A stretch of DNA of 64,000 nt from Syngnathus acus (GCF_901709675.1 NC_051087.1:762001-826000); one strand, 5' to 3'. Shown: positions 1 to 15,423, counted from the first letter of the stretch. Numbers and translations: made by a program. The notes: generated by a model not told the origin, from the letters alone.

Positions 1-654
1 CCTTGGTGTCCAAGCTGGACCTGCCCAAGCAGAGCATCCAGAGGAACATCTCGGCCATGGAGCGCTTCCGCAACATGGACAAGAGGGCCACCGCCGAGGA
101 CCGCAACACCGCGCTGGACACGCTGCACCAGAACAGCATCACGTAGGTCAACGACGCCGGAATGTTTCTTCTTCAAAAGTTACTCGTGCAAAATATGTCC
201 GCCTTTAAAATTGCGGCGATGCTTTGCGTTTTCACAGCCAAGTGTCAATCTACGAGGGAGACAAAAGGGACTGTCGCAAGTTCTGCACCACCGGCATTGA
301 TGGCGCCATGACCATCTGGGACTTTAAGGTACCCGCCCACGCTTAAAATGGGCCCAAATTCACCACAACTTTCACAGGACGAACCTCAGTTGACCCTCTG
401 TAACCTTTTGAACGCGCAAATCCAACAGTCGGGTGCTAATACAATACTGTAAGACCTCTTTAGTGATATTTTGAACATTGTGCGCTCAGTTGGAATGTTT
501 CATTCCGTGAACTTCCACTAGAGGGAGCACAAGTCAGCCACTTCGAGGTAGACATTGTGTGCAAGCACGCAGCATGACGAGCTTTCACTGCCATCTCTTT
601 ATTTCCCCTCCTCAGAGTCTAGAAGCATCTATCCAGGGTCTGCGCATCATGTGA
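1..654 (+). CDS. arpc1a: Arp2/3 complex subunit 1A, C-terminal part (3 exons)
   Basis: This is the 3' end of the gene for an ARPC1 subunit, a seven-bladed WD40 protein of the Arp2/3 complex that nucleates branched actin filaments in the cytoplasm. Exons are 1-142, 238-328 and 616-654, with introns GT-AG; codon phase joins cleanly to give 89 residues and a TGA stop at 652-654. Diagnostic stretches are [42 protein letters not shown] and the terminus IQGLRIM, which I recall as the ARPC1A rather than the ARPC1B C-terminus. The last two exons (91 and 39 nt) have the same sizes as those of the arpc1b gene 3 kb downstream, as expected for tandem paralogs. The N-terminal blades lie left of the window. 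The two bases at 1-2 complete a codon whose start is not visible. Confidence 0.95.
515..529 (+). promoter_or_regulatory. CTCF-like motif in the last arpc1a intron
   Basis: CCACTAGAGGGAGCA resembles the vertebrate CTCF core (CCASYAGRKGGCRS) with one mismatch in the GGC part. A motif match alone is weak evidence of occupancy. Confidence 0.2.
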
Positions 655-770
655 AGACATTTTGTGGACGCAAAACAAAATGGAGACATCGTGACCTCGC
701 CTACACTCGCCCGACAGTAACACACATGCGCACCTTTTCGAGTGTTCGCCGAAGCACTGATCAGGCCGTA

Positions 771-804
<34 letters not shown>

Positions 805-1153
805 TGAACTGACGTGTGACATCACTGTTGATTTTTCTTGAGTTGCTGCCGTTTGATTTTAAATGAAGTTGTGAAAGGAAGGGAGAAGGTTCCGTATTAT
901 TAAAAAGTGTGACTCGTGTGTCTTTTATGTTCTCGACCCTCTTCCAAAGTTCAACACTAAGCTAAGTTTTATCACACACAAAAAGATATGAATAAAAGTC
1001 AGACTGAATATCACCACGGCAGAGCCTCCGCGCGAATATATCAGCGTGGCGTCGAGGTGACGGACATTTTCTCTCACTCGCGTCGCCATGGCGACTAGTT
1101 GCTCCGAGCTCAAGTACGATGGAGGCTGTCTGTATCAAGCCAGTTGAAATAAA
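655..1153 (+). other. arpc1a: Probable arpc1a 3' UTR with poly(A) signals
   Basis: Sequence after the arpc1a stop has no coding potential. AATAAA occurs at 991-996 and 1148-1153, either of which could end the transcript. It contains a CA repeat (about 775-804) and a perfect 14-bp palindrome GTCGCCATGGCGAC at 1082-1095. The extent of the UTR is inferred; no transcript evidence is available. Confidence 0.5.
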
Positions 1154-2039
1154 GTTCAGATGCATTTACACCATACTTGGGCTGCTGTTGTCTTTTTTTT
1201 TTTCCTCTGCTCACGGCTATGCAAATGTGCTTGCTCGGTCTCACTTGTCAAATTTTCATTTTACAGGAAGTGAAAGCGGAAGGTGTGCAAGCTTTAGCAG
1301 AAGAGGCACAAGATCACGTGAGCCAGTGTTAATCACACCAAAAAGAAAAATATTCACACACTGTTTCCACAATATTCCACTTTACAGCAATTGTAGTTGC
1401 GAATTCAAAGTTGGGAGTTGTATGCCTTTGATTGGACAGCAACACCCTTTTTGCACAAATTCCCAAATCTTTTAAGAGTCGTGTGGTTTTCATTGGACAC
1501 TAACGCTTTGATAAATTCCATTTAAACGTGCAAACATTTCAACCTGTGGGTGCTGAGTGGGTAGGACTAGTGTTGTCAACGCCCTTTTCACCATCAGTCT
1601 GATATTTTACGGCTGATCAAACACATTGACCTGTCAACTGTTGACACTTTTCCCTCACTTTTTTTAAAATGCAGTTTCATTCTATTATGGAAGAATAAAA
1701 ATGTCCTTTCCAGTGCAAACATGACGAAAACCACCAAATGTTACTAATATTTTGCAATGGAAAAAAAAAGCATACAATTTATTTAGAATTTCTCATGCTG
1801 ATAAACAGTGACTGCATTCCACGACCATTTTAGAATTTCAAAAAAAAAGGATAATTTTGGCTCGCTCGCTCGCTGAGGAAACAAAATGACTTTGGGGAGG
1901 GGCAAAGACTTTATGCAAGGAAAAAAAAAAAAAAACCCCAGCAACCAATGATCCCCTCACTTTGGTTCTGTTTCGTCAAGTCCTCCGCCCCACCGATATA
2001 GTTTCCATTCTCGCTCTCACTTCCTGTTGCCTCCCCCGG
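1154..2039. other. Intergenic sequence between arpc1a and arpc1b, no gene seen
   Basis: AT-rich unique-looking sequence with A-runs and a short GCTC repeat near 1860. Reading frames here are short and have no recognisable protein. Nothing else is supported. Confidence 0.5.
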
Positions 2040-2170
2040 CTCTTCTTTTTTTTTCTTTTTTTTCCTTTTTCTTGCATCCCAGGTTCAGTCGTCGTTGGCG
2101 TTCGTGTTGACTGGCCAGAGTCCGCGAAAGCTAAGCAGTCCCCCAGCCAACACCCTCTGCTGCCCTCCGG
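2040..2170 (+). other. arpc1b: Candidate untranslated first exon of arpc1b
   Basis: A pyrimidine-rich stretch with an ETS-like CACTTCCTG upstream (about 2019) leads to sequence ending CTCCGG followed by a consensus donor GTGAGT at 2171. The coding exon of arpc1b is preceded by a good acceptor (pyrimidine tract then CAG, AG at 3581-3582), so an untranslated upstream exon is required or at least likely. ARPC1B in mammals also starts with a non-coding exon, as I recall. The left edge is arbitrary because the transcription start cannot be read from sequence. Confidence 0.4.
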
Positions 2171-3582
2171 GTGAGTGAGAGAGTGAGTGAGTGAGAGAGT
2201 GAGTGGCGAAAAGGCTGTGACTTTACAAAAGGCAAATGGGAGACAAGTGGCAATTTTGTGCCTCGTCTTGCTCACTTCCTGTTTGGGGTTAACGGGACCG
2301 GACTTTTTAGTTTTGCGTCTTTACTTTTGTGAAAAGCTCTGAGAAGGAAAGGATGTAAAACTGACGGATAACCCAGATGTTAGGTGAAATGAAAGTCCTT
2401 GTCTGTCGAACGAAAGTTATGCAGTGGACCCCCCACCGCATATTCGCGGCCACTTTTGATTTATTTAGATTGTTGACCACATAAATCGTAGACTTTCCTG
2501 GTTGGTTAGACCCCAGCAAAGTCATTTAAGTCAAACAAAAGCTAGAAAAATGATCAAAACTAAAGTTGAAAAGAAGAAACAAACGTTTTTGTTCAGAGAA
2601 TTAAAACTTTAGAAACTGTAAACTAACTGAAAGTAAAGCTTATTTGTTTGTAGATAATAAAGGAATGTTGAAACATTTTTTTAAAGTGTTCAAACTAACA
2701 AACTTGCTCCGAATAAAAAAATCTTTGAGAATGACAAGATTTGCGTACATTTCACACGCCCATCCTGAAGACCATTTTGACAATGCACACAGGTTATACA
2801 GCGTGTCACATCCCAAAAAGAAAAATGGGGTTGAAATGAGTTGGGTTCTATTTTGTGGGCGCCTGAATGTGAAATCCATCAAAGTAAGTCAACATAAAGG
2901 CCAAATGGCCTTGGTTGTTTAGGATGATCAAAAGAGAGTCAGACAAGCCATTTTCAAAGAGCCTTAAAAAGGCTTACAAAAGAAGAAATGAAATCTTCTG
3001 TCTTTGCACGGGACGTCGACAGTGCGCCCCCCAAAAGAACCGGAGCGGCATGCTCGTCTCCTTTTGTTTATTCTACTTTACTGGAGACGTTTGGCTTTCA
3101 GATGAAAAGACGGAGTTCAAACGTCCATCTTCCGTTTCACGCCTTTTGTGCGAAGCCACCGGAGTATTGGAACATGTGTTTCTATTTGAGCTTTTCCCCA
3201 AAACGAAAACGGACATTGTTTCGAGACACTTCCTCTCTTCAAAGTTCCCTTTTCTTCTGGTTGCGATTGCTCACCAGCGTCCTACTTGCGCAACTTCCTG
3301 ATTTCTCTTCTCTGCTCAAACTCATTTATTTATTCATGTTTAAGTCATGCTTGTTTGTTTTTTTCCAAGGGAAAACATTGCAGTGAAGTCAAATTAAAGG
3401 AAGATTGTTGTATGCTGTAGAGTTTTAGGGTTTTTTGTAGTGTTGTAATCGTTTTTTTTATTTTTTATATGATATTAAGAGCAAAACGCAGTATTTTGTT
3501 TCCCAAAAAAAAACAAAAAAAGCATATGATATTAGTTGTTAGTGAATGAGGTTGTATTTTCCCTTTGTGTGTGTGTCCGCAG
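2171..3582 (+). other. arpc1b: Likely first (5' UTR) intron of arpc1b
   Basis: If the donor at 2171 is real, this stretch is intron 1. It holds a GTGA-type simple repeat at 2170-2205, a segment at about 2415-2460 (GGACCCCCCACCGCATATTC) that looks like a dispersed fish repeat, and AT-rich sequence to 3580. No protein-coding signal is seen. Confidence 0.4.
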
Positions 3583-3635
3583 ATTCCTCACGTGGCACTT
3601 CCTGCTTGGCATTGAGTGTTGTTCTGTGATTGGCC

Positions 3636-6431
<2,796 letters not shown>

Positions 6432-6737
6432 AGCGACTCCTGCTTTTTGTCTTTGAAGGAGAATATGAAGAAGACAAGCGGCGCCTTACTCCCCACAGCT
6501 TTTGTGCCATATTTTAAAAGTTGGTCTTTATTTTTCTACCCTGAGCTCAAACAAGCAGACGCAAGCGCGCCGTGTTAGGCCCTCGCGCTAACATGGACGT
6601 CTGCCAGTGGGACCGATGACGTGAGACCTGGCTCAACGCTTACTGCAGTATTTCAAAATGATATTAATGTCCATTATGAGAGGCTGTAAATGCTCCTCTT
6701 TATACGCTTATGCTGGTCATAATTTGCATTTAATAAA
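6432..6737 (+). other. arpc1b: arpc1b 3' UTR to first poly(A) signal
   Basis: Non-coding sequence after the TGA at 6429-6431, ending at AATAAA 6732-6737 (overlapping AATAAATAAA). Transcript end inferred from the signal alone. Confidence 0.55.
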
Positions 6738-6856
6738 TAAACAAAAGTGCTTTACGTTGTTTGTGGCTGCTGTTCACTTTTGATTCCATTCTGTGGAAGA
6801 GGAGGGGAGGGAACCTGCGCTCAAGAGAGACTTTTGTGGATGTGACCTTGTCTTCT

Positions 6857-6871
6857 GGCGCCCTCCTGTGG
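6857..6871 (-). promoter_or_regulatory. CTCF-like motif between arpc1b and grin2a
   Basis: On the minus strand the sequence reads CCACAGGAGGGCGCC, close to the CTCF core CCASYAGRKGGCRS. It lies just past the arpc1b poly(A) signal, between a broadly expressed gene and a neuronal gene, which is a plausible place for a boundary. No occupancy data. Confidence 0.3.
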
Positions 6872-7036
6872 ACGGCACGAGCAGGACGATTTGCATCACG
6901 ACACCCCCTCACTCACACAAATACACGCGCACACACATTAAACAGGTGTCACCTCCTCCTGCCTTCACCCATTTCCTCCTCCTCCGGCTTGGATAAATTT
7001 GGCCAGGAGATGTATAATGTGGTGACGCGTTGCTTT

Positions 7037-7125
<89 letters not shown>
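7037..7125. repeat. (TATC)n microsatellite
   Basis: About 21 near-perfect TATC/CTAT units. Confidence 0.95.
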
Positions 7126-7856
7126 GCGGTATAGAGGCTATATATTTTTTTCAGTTCATATGACTTTAACCAGTAGGCGTCGGTAATGTGCATGGAAGCT
7201 GGTGGCACCTTGCCGTAAAACAAAACGAAGAAGAAAATGACGTCACTTCCCGTTCACGAACGAGTCAATGGGTGAAGTGCCTTCCTTCCTTCCCCCCGTG
7301 CATCATCAGGGAACGTGTTACGTCGTCTCCCTCCTGGCGTCAACTATGGAAGCCAGAATGTCGACTGACGATTTGCCAAGGAAAGAAAGAACCACGCACT
7401 GAAACATCACTTCTTTTATGCACGTTTTCTCCAAGCTAACGGCTAACTTTATTGCATGAAGGGATGCTCCGTTATGCAACAACGGGGAGATGATGCTTCT
7501 CTTTGGGTCATCTTGATTTCAGAACACTTCAAATAACGTGAATGCATATATACGCCTAAATATTGTTATCCAATATATCTACTGCAATTTCACATTGGAT
7601 TGCTGGTTTGAAATGTACTTTTATTATTATTATTATTATTTTAATAAACATTAAAACCTGTTAAAACTTGTCTGGTGTTTTATTCCTTGTTTTTATTTCT
7701 TTGGGCATGAAAACCAAAATCTGACATTTGGTTAACTGCTTTATATGACAATATGTATATGTGTTTTACGTTGTGTAATATGTGTTGGTGTCCCCCAAAA
7801 TAAAGAGCAAGTAGTCAAATACACATTCTTGACACGTACAAAAAATGCATAAAGTT
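7126..7856. other. Intergenic sequence, no gene seen
   Basis: AT-rich unique-looking DNA with a short TTA microsatellite at about 7621-7645. No coding or RNA gene signal. Confidence 0.5.
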
Positions 7857-9541
7857 ATTAGGTGCACCTGAAAATGGTGGTGTACCGAATGGAGTGTCCG
7901 TGTGACGTCACAGATCAATCAGCCAATCAGGAGGTGGGGGTGAGGGCGGGTGTGGCACGTTTCACTTTCAGTTCAGCTTTGGCCATGATTTTTCCCTAAT
8001 GAAATGGCCTGTTATTAGGTACACTTGAAAATGGCGGCGTACCTGATGGCGTGTCCGTGTGACGTCACAGATCAAACAGCCAATCAGAAAGTGGGGGTGA
8101 GGGCGGGTGTGGCACTTTTCACGTAAATCAGGGGTGTCGACCTCCAGTCCTCGAGGGGCCGCGTTCCAATATGTTTTGCAGGTTACCCTCGTTAAACGCA
8201 CCTGCGTGAAAAGTTTTAGCTCCATTCACGTTCCGCAGGAGCTAAAACTTTTCACGCAGGTGCGCTTAACGAGGGAATGACACGGACACTCCATTAGGTA
8301 CACCGCCATTTTCAAGTGCACCTAATAACAGGCCACTTTATTAGGGAAATATCATGGTCAAAGGTCACAGGTGGCAAGCTCTAGTCCTCGGGCCGCGTTC
8401 CAACATGTTTTCCAAGATTCCCCTCGTTAAGCGCACCTGCGTGAAAAGTTTTAGCCCCTTTCACGTTCCGCAGGAGCTAAAACTTTTCACGCAGGTGCGC
8501 TTAACGAGGGAATGACACGGACACTCCATTAGGTACACCGCCATTTTCAAGTGCACCAATAACAGGCCACTTTATTAGGGAAATATCATGGTCAAAGGTC
8601 ACAGGTGTCAAGCTCTAGTCCTCGGGGCCGCGTTCCAACATGTTTCCCAAGATTCCCCTCGTTAAGCGCACCTGCGTGAAAAGTTTTAGCCCCTTTCACG
8701 TTCCGCAGGAGCTAAAACTTTTCACGCAGGTGCGCTTAACGAGGGAATGACACGGACACTCCATTAGGTACACCGCCATTTTCAAGTGCACCTAATAACA
8801 GGCCACTTTATTAGAGAAATATCATGGTCAAAGGTCACAGGTGGCAAGCTCTAGTCCTCGGGGCCGCGTTCCAACGTTTTCCAAGATTCCCCTCGTTAAG
8901 CGCACCTGCGTGAAAAGTTTTAGCCCCTTTCACGTCCCGCAGGAGCTAAAACTTTTCACGCAGGTGCGCTTAACGAGGGAATGACACGGACACTCCATTA
9001 GGTACACCGCCATTTTCAAATGTACCTAATAACAGGCCACTTTATTAGGGAAATATCATGGTCAAAGGTCACCGGTGTCAAGCTCTAGTCCTCTGGGCCG
9101 CGTTCCAATATGTTTTCCAAATTACCCTCGTTAAATGCACCTGTGTGAAAAGATTTTGGTCACTTTCACGTTCTGCAGGAGCTAAAACTTTTCACGCAGG
9201 TGCGCTTAACGAGGGAATGACACGGACACTCCATTAGGTACACCGCCATTTTCAAGTGTACCTAATAACAGGCCACTTTATTAGGGAAATATCATGGTCA
9301 AAGGTCACCGGTGTCAAGCTCTAGTCCTCGGGGCCGCGTTCCAATACGTTTTCCAAGCTACCCTCGTTAAACGCACCTGCGTGAAAAGATTTTGGTCATT
9401 TTCATGTTCTGCAGGAGCTAAAACTTTTCACGCAGGTGCAATTAACGAGCGGTTGAAAATGGCGGTGTACCTAATGGAGTGTCCGTGTGACGTCACAGAT
9501 CAAACAGCCAATCAGAAAGTGGGGGTGAGGGCGGGTCAGTG
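7857..9541. repeat. 235-bp tandem repeat array with internal hairpins, flanked by opposite-facing copies
   Basis: The word GCTAAAACTTTTCACGCAGG starts at 8241, 8476, 8711, 8945, 9181 and 9417, so six units recur every 234-236 bp. Each unit contains an inverted repeat: an arm ending GAAAAGTTTTAGC, a ~20-nt loop, then GCTAAAACTTTTC and beyond, arms about 34 bp; the left arm is diverged in the last two units. Each unit also carries a segment like a hAT-type fish repeat end (AGTCCTCGGGGCCGCG). Left flank copies at 7857 and 8014 and a right flank copy at about 9453 face the other way and carry TGACGTCA next to CCAATCA. No transposase is present, so the array is non-autonomous. Confidence 0.85.
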
Positions 9542-9585
9542 ACATCAGTGCGTCCCCAGTCATGAACCTCATAGCACGTCACTGG

Positions 9586-9817
<232 letters not shown>

Positions 9818-9820
<3 letters not shown>

Positions 9821-12800
9821 GAGCGGTTTTTGCTTCAATAGTTGATGAGGCGTCATTCGGCCGGCCGCTCGTCTGGAGGACTTGTCGCGTCCAATGAGCA
9901 GTTTTGTCTGCCGGAAAGTCTCAGGGGAGCCGAGGAGCACAAATGGACTCCCAACATGCTCGCCCTTTTTACAGCTGTCCTCCCCCCCACACACAGACAG
10001 ACACGCACGCACAACACACACAAATTTTTTTCAACAGCGCAGAAGATCCCGGCGCACTTTGCGACCTGTCGCCGTGCAGCGACAAACGGCGGCGGCGTGC
10101 AAAGAACAAGCGCGTTAACTATTAAACCTGGGCAGCGAAAAGACATTCAAAGAGAGACAACCGATAGACAATCTTTTTTTGAGAAGGCAAAATGTGCCTC
10201 TCGCAATTTCCGCTGAACGTGGCACAGAAATCAAAGACAATCTAGCGCCTTCAACAAAGACGCTTCAATAAACTAAAGACTTTTTTTTTTTTTTTTTTTA
10301 ATAAACATCCAGATGTGGGAAATCCAGGTCCAGAAAGTAAGACGCCGTAATATGCAGGTTGCTAAACATCAAAGTTTGTAAAGATTTAAAGACAATTCGA
10401 AAAGATCCCAAATAATTTCCGCTTTCAGTCACCGAGGATATCTTGGAGAACCCGCCACAGCTTTATCGCAAACGTCCAAAACAATTTGTGATGGTGAACT
10501 CACTTGGATGGAGTGGCAGGTTGTTATTCACGTCCGTACGACAGTTGGTCCATCACCGCCGACGTTTTGATTCGGGCCGCTGATCTACGAGAAGCTCCCG
10601 GGGAGATTTACGCTGCGCTTCATTCTTGCCAGCGCAACACTAGCGGTGATTACAAGGCTGAGAAAAAGTCGTCTTGACCGACGGTGTTTTTTTTTTTTCT
10701 GTCTTCGAGACAAACACACGTCCATCCCACTAAGCAAATCGCCGCGAGACGGACGATCGATGAAGTCGAAATAAAATGCCGACGCTTTACAGCCTCCAGC
10801 ATACGGAAACGTCTTACTCATGTAAAGTTTAGAAATGTATGAAAATGAAGTTGATTGGTTCAAATCTATACCTACATTTATGTCACATTAGTTACGTTTA
10901 CTCATTCACTTGCGTCTGCATAAACTGCTAGCTCCTGATTGGTTAGTTGGGTCAGGTAACGGGGAATGCGGAAGTGTCCATTTTTTGTGTGTGTGCCTGT
11001 CAAACACACGTTCATATGCGGGAATCGAACTCACGGTGTCAAGTTTTTTTTTTTTGTATCACACACATAAACAAAGTAAAGTGCTGACAAAGAAGGAATC
11101 CGTCTCCTTCCGGCTTTCTCATTTTTTTTGAAAGCGTGTCCGATCCACCACCAACACTGGGGTTAGCTACCTACCAATGACGTCATGAGCACAAACCGAG
11201 ACCTAATTAGTCATCGGCCACGTTTTTTTTTTTTTTTTTTTTTTGCCCAACCCTAACGCTACCCCGCACATTCTTACGTCTCTTGAGTCTTGGCCCGCAC
11301 GTCACGAGTCTATCGACCCCCCCCCGCCTCCCCCTCTTCCCCACGCGGGAAGATGATTCACATTCCGCGGCAAGCCGCAGCGGTGACCGATCCATCAGGT
11401 GTGACGTCGCGCCGCAGATTTACGATACTCGCTGGCGGGGAGGCCGCCCGAGCGAGCGAGCGTCCGTCCATCAAACGTCTTGTGTTCGATCTGGACGGGA
11501 AAAGCTTTTTCCTAGCTTGCCAAGCAGATAAAAACATCTTTTTAGCCATCTTTTACAAACTTAGAATTAAATCCATATTTACATAGTTAGCTGGGTTGAG
11601 AGTGTGTATGAGTGTGTGTGTGTTTGTGTGTCTGTCTGGGCCCCGTGTAGATACGTTTATATTTAGCTTCTCTTGGGGACCCTTTTCTTCATGCTGTTAA
11701 AACGTCATGGATATGAAAGTTTAATCATGGATATGTGAAGAAATAAAGAATATCTCAATAACCAGAGTGAAGATTGTTGGAAATGCTTGGAAATCATAAA
11801 CGAGGTGTTGTGAAATTCAACGGAACAAATATGACTCAATAACGCAGCCAGTAAGTCATTTTGGTGGCAAGGTGCAATCTTGCTGGCCACGTGGAATTCA
11901 GAGTGGAGAGGAAGTGTCAAGTCAAAAAGGTGCGCTCCGCCGTTTTGGTTTGTTTGCGTGCAGGCGGCTCATTTTTCATCGAGATTTTGTTACCCTGCAG
12001 GTCGATTCGCCGGCGGCGCGTTCCATCACTGCGAGTCAAACAGGAGCGATTCATCAATTTGTGAGCACAGAAAAAAAGAAGAAGAAAAAAAAAAAGTCAA
12101 ACAGAAGCAAAGAGAGCGAGCGCACGTGACACGTAGCGGAGCATCGCGACGGAAGCCGCACTCGTTCGAGGCGAGACCTTTGCATGAGCTTGGATTCAAG
12201 TGAGTGCGTATCGATCGGATTTCACGCCAAAAACCAGCCGATCCAAACCTGATTAGCACGTACACATGCGCGCGCATCCTTTTGATGAGCACACACATGC
12301 ATGGGCACGCGCACACACATTTCATACGGACGCGCAAGATGCGTCTCATATGAATGGCCACATTTGACATCGATGACGCACATGCATGCGCAAACACTCG
12401 ATCATTTGGTAAACGCACACAAATGAATACACACATTTGATAAATACACGCTCATTCGATATACTGAGTGCCGGAGTCCTAAGAATGGTTGCATAAAAAT
12501 AGATCACTTTTCTTCCTCTTCACGCCACTCCTCCTCCTCTCTAGTCTATGTGCACGTATGTGTGTGCGCGAGAGTGAGTTGGCGTTGGCGCTTATACATT
12601 TTCATGGCTTTGTTTGGCGTGTAGGCTGACACGCTGCGCTCCCTCCCTCCTCCATGGCAACACACACAGACACACACGCGTGTGATAAGTGTGTAGGCCG
12701 GCTGCTTCTTAATGAGCATGTTTGCACGGTGGAGACGTGCCAGCAGCCTGCAGCTGCCCTGCCAAAGTTGCCCTCACCGACCACCACCATCATCCAGGAA

Positions 12801-13549
12801 GTCAATGCTCCTCATGTATGGTCTTCATCGTGTGCATGTGTTACACCTTCTTGTGTAATTGCAGCAGATGGAGAGCGCGTCAGCACGCATTTCACCTCCT
12901 ACTGTCCACAAATGGAGACACGTGCACGCATACACACAATTCATGCATACACACACATGCAGATGTTGAGCAAGTTAGACTCTCTCTCTCTCATGTATTT
13001 GTGACTCACTTCAACCTAGAGAATAACATCCAAAATGACTATAAAAACACACACACACACACACCAACTCGTGATGTCAGTGAGCGCGCGCGTGTTTTGC
13101 AAGGCCAGTACGCTAAAAAGTGGTAAGGCAGATTCCCCAAAATATTCCTCTGAGTCACCCTAGATGTACAGTACTTGTTTTCCCAGGTGTTGCTTCCAGG
13201 TTATTTTCAGCCGCGCTTCTTCGTCACGTCTTAGTTCCCAAGATGTCTGCTAAACTTTTCTTTCAAGGTTTCCTAAAAGTGTCTCTCCTCGTTATGGATG
13301 CAGACTTTGGCTCCCGTTTGTCTTTTTTTCTATCTTTTTCTTCTTCTTCTAATTATACTCCACGGCGGGGTTCCCTTCACGCGTCCTACTTTAGCTCCTG
13401 GTGTTTCCTTTTCGAGATGCCTCGTCCGCCACCCGCATGGCTTCCGGCGTCGTTCCAAGTTGACTTCCGGTTGGCTTTTGCTCTTCCGACGGAGGACAAA
13501 GTTGCGTGCCGCCGTGGAGCTGACAACCAATGAAAGAGACCAAGACGAA
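9818..13549. other. Intergenic sequence between arpc1b and grin2a, no gene seen
   Basis: I find no exon-like conserved protein segment on either strand. Contents: poly-T and poly-A runs, a short C-run near 11320, a degenerate CA-rich repeat with CACATTTGAT-like words at about 12250-12470, and scattered CA runs (for example 13047-13063). Frames of 60-140 aa here are low-complexity or unrecognisable. Confidence 0.5.
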
Positions 13550-14539
13550 GAAAAATGTAACCTTTACTTATTTACACATTGTACAGCGGTACCGAGTGAC
13601 AAGTCTTATGTACAACACAAGCAGTAGCTTAGAAACCCCTGAACTTAGACACAAGTGAGAGTAACAGCACACAAACACACGCACACACGACATCAGCATA
13701 GAATGTGTGTGCGCGCGTGTGTGTGTCGGTGTGTGCGCGCGCTCTGGTCCAAAAATAAATGATTACCCAAAAAAAGAAAAAAAGAAACCACCAGAAACAC
13801 AAGCACAGTCATGCAAGTTGGAAAAAAAGTGTGAAAATTCTCAAGTGATGGTACAACGCACACGCACACAAAGCGCACGGTGTGTGTGTGTGTTGTGTTA
13901 CATGAGTGGGTCAAATGTTACGAGTGGGATGAAGGGAAGAACGGAAGAGGAAAGTATGCGCACACACGCATACACACACAAACTTCATCCATTGTCTTAT
14001 ATAAATGCCTGCTTAGTGTACACCGCGCACGCGCAAACACAAACACACGGAGGTGAAACAGCACAGACTTGTAGTGAAAGAGAAGCGAGCGAGTGGGCGG
14101 GCTCGGAACCGCGCACTCCTCATCGATTCCCCAACTACCACTGACATCGCAGCAAGGAAAAAAAATAAAAAATACAAAAACGCTCACATGAGAATCGAAA
14201 ACATGCCAGTTTATCGTCGTAAGAATAGAAAGTTGTCATTGAAATGAAGCATCCGCACCATCCCCATCAATAAAAAAAAAAAAGATCTGTACATAAACGT
14301 AAGAATATTGCAACCTGATATTGTGCATATTACTCACTCGAGGCCATTTTGAGTGTGTGCGGCCACGACATGAGATTGTGCACAACGGTGTGTGTTTGTA
14401 TGTGTGTGGGGGGTTGAAATCGGGAAAATAGATATGCTTTTGACATCCAAAGCTTCCTTTTTCCACCCTCAAAAAGTAAGTCCTCATTCAGGTTGAATGA
14501 ATCTATTGTCAGCAGTTCTAGTGGCGTGGCTGTGTCCCT

Positions 14540-15315
14540 ATTGAGGGGCAACATTTGTGGAGGACACATTTGAAGGCAGAGGATGCCATGAGAAGGTTAC
14601 CCAAAATGAAGGTTGCCCCTAATCTACGATTTCTTCAAATGCAGCCTTCCAAAGCTGCATTTGAAGGTTGACGTCCACACAAAAAGGTGGAGCCAAATCA
14701 CAAGCTACTTGATATGCGTCCCTCATAATCTGCATTCCAAGGCCTATGACCTCGTAATGCCACGTGAACGTTGTCCAAATCGCAAGTTGCATTTGAGTGT
14801 CGATGACACAACGCAAAGGCTGTCTCAAATCAAACAAAGTATCTCCAAACCATCCAAATGTGAAGGCCCATGACAAAGGCGTTGTCCCAAATCACCTTTG
14901 GTACACCCCATTTTCAAAGCAATAATGCTGCATTTGAAGGCCAATGACATCATAACAGCATACACATCTCACGGCAGATTAAAGGCTCCTTCAAATCCAT
15001 CTTTAGGTGAGCACATTTGAAGACCCATGACACCACGAGCGGGCTGGCCGAGTTCAACTGCAATCTCTGAAGGACATATTTGAAGGTGCTGACATCATAA
15101 CACCACTCAAACGTTCCTTTCCCAAATCACAGACACCTTGAAATACATCCTTCACAGGCTGCAGTTGCAGGATGCTGACATCATAACAAGCTGGATTATT
15201 AATAGCTGAGGTTGAAACTCCGTAGATGTTCACCATGGTTCTGGTGACCAGCATTTGTGGAGATATGAAGTCAATGGCAGCCTCTCAAGGACACATTTGA
15301 AGGCAGAAAGTACAT
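14540..15315. repeat. Decayed ~80-bp tandem repeat (CATTTGAAGGC...TGACATCATAAC)
   Basis: Related words recur through the stretch: TGCATTTGAAGGTTGACGTC (14655), GCATTTGAGTGTCGATGACA (14787), AATGTGAAGGCCCATGACA (14858), TGCATTTGAAGGCCAATGAC (14930), ACATTTGAAGACCCATGACA (15009), ATATTTGAAGGTGCTGACAT (15078), GCAGTTGCAGGATGCTGACA (15162), ACATTTGAAGGCAG (15293). Spacing is about 70-85 bp for most, larger in places. Confidence 0.7.
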
Positions 15316-15423
15316 GTTATTGTTTTCATTCTCTCTACTTGTTTTTTGATTTGATTTTACATGACCTCATTGGACAATGTAGTTCAGACAGTTAGACCCC
15401 CAATTGGGACACAGCTTGTGTGT

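Noticed and set aside
1082-1095. GTCGCCATGGCGAC palindrome as an RFX X-box
   Set aside because: Both half-sites depart from the consensus (GCGAC instead of GCAAC); kept only as a palindrome note.
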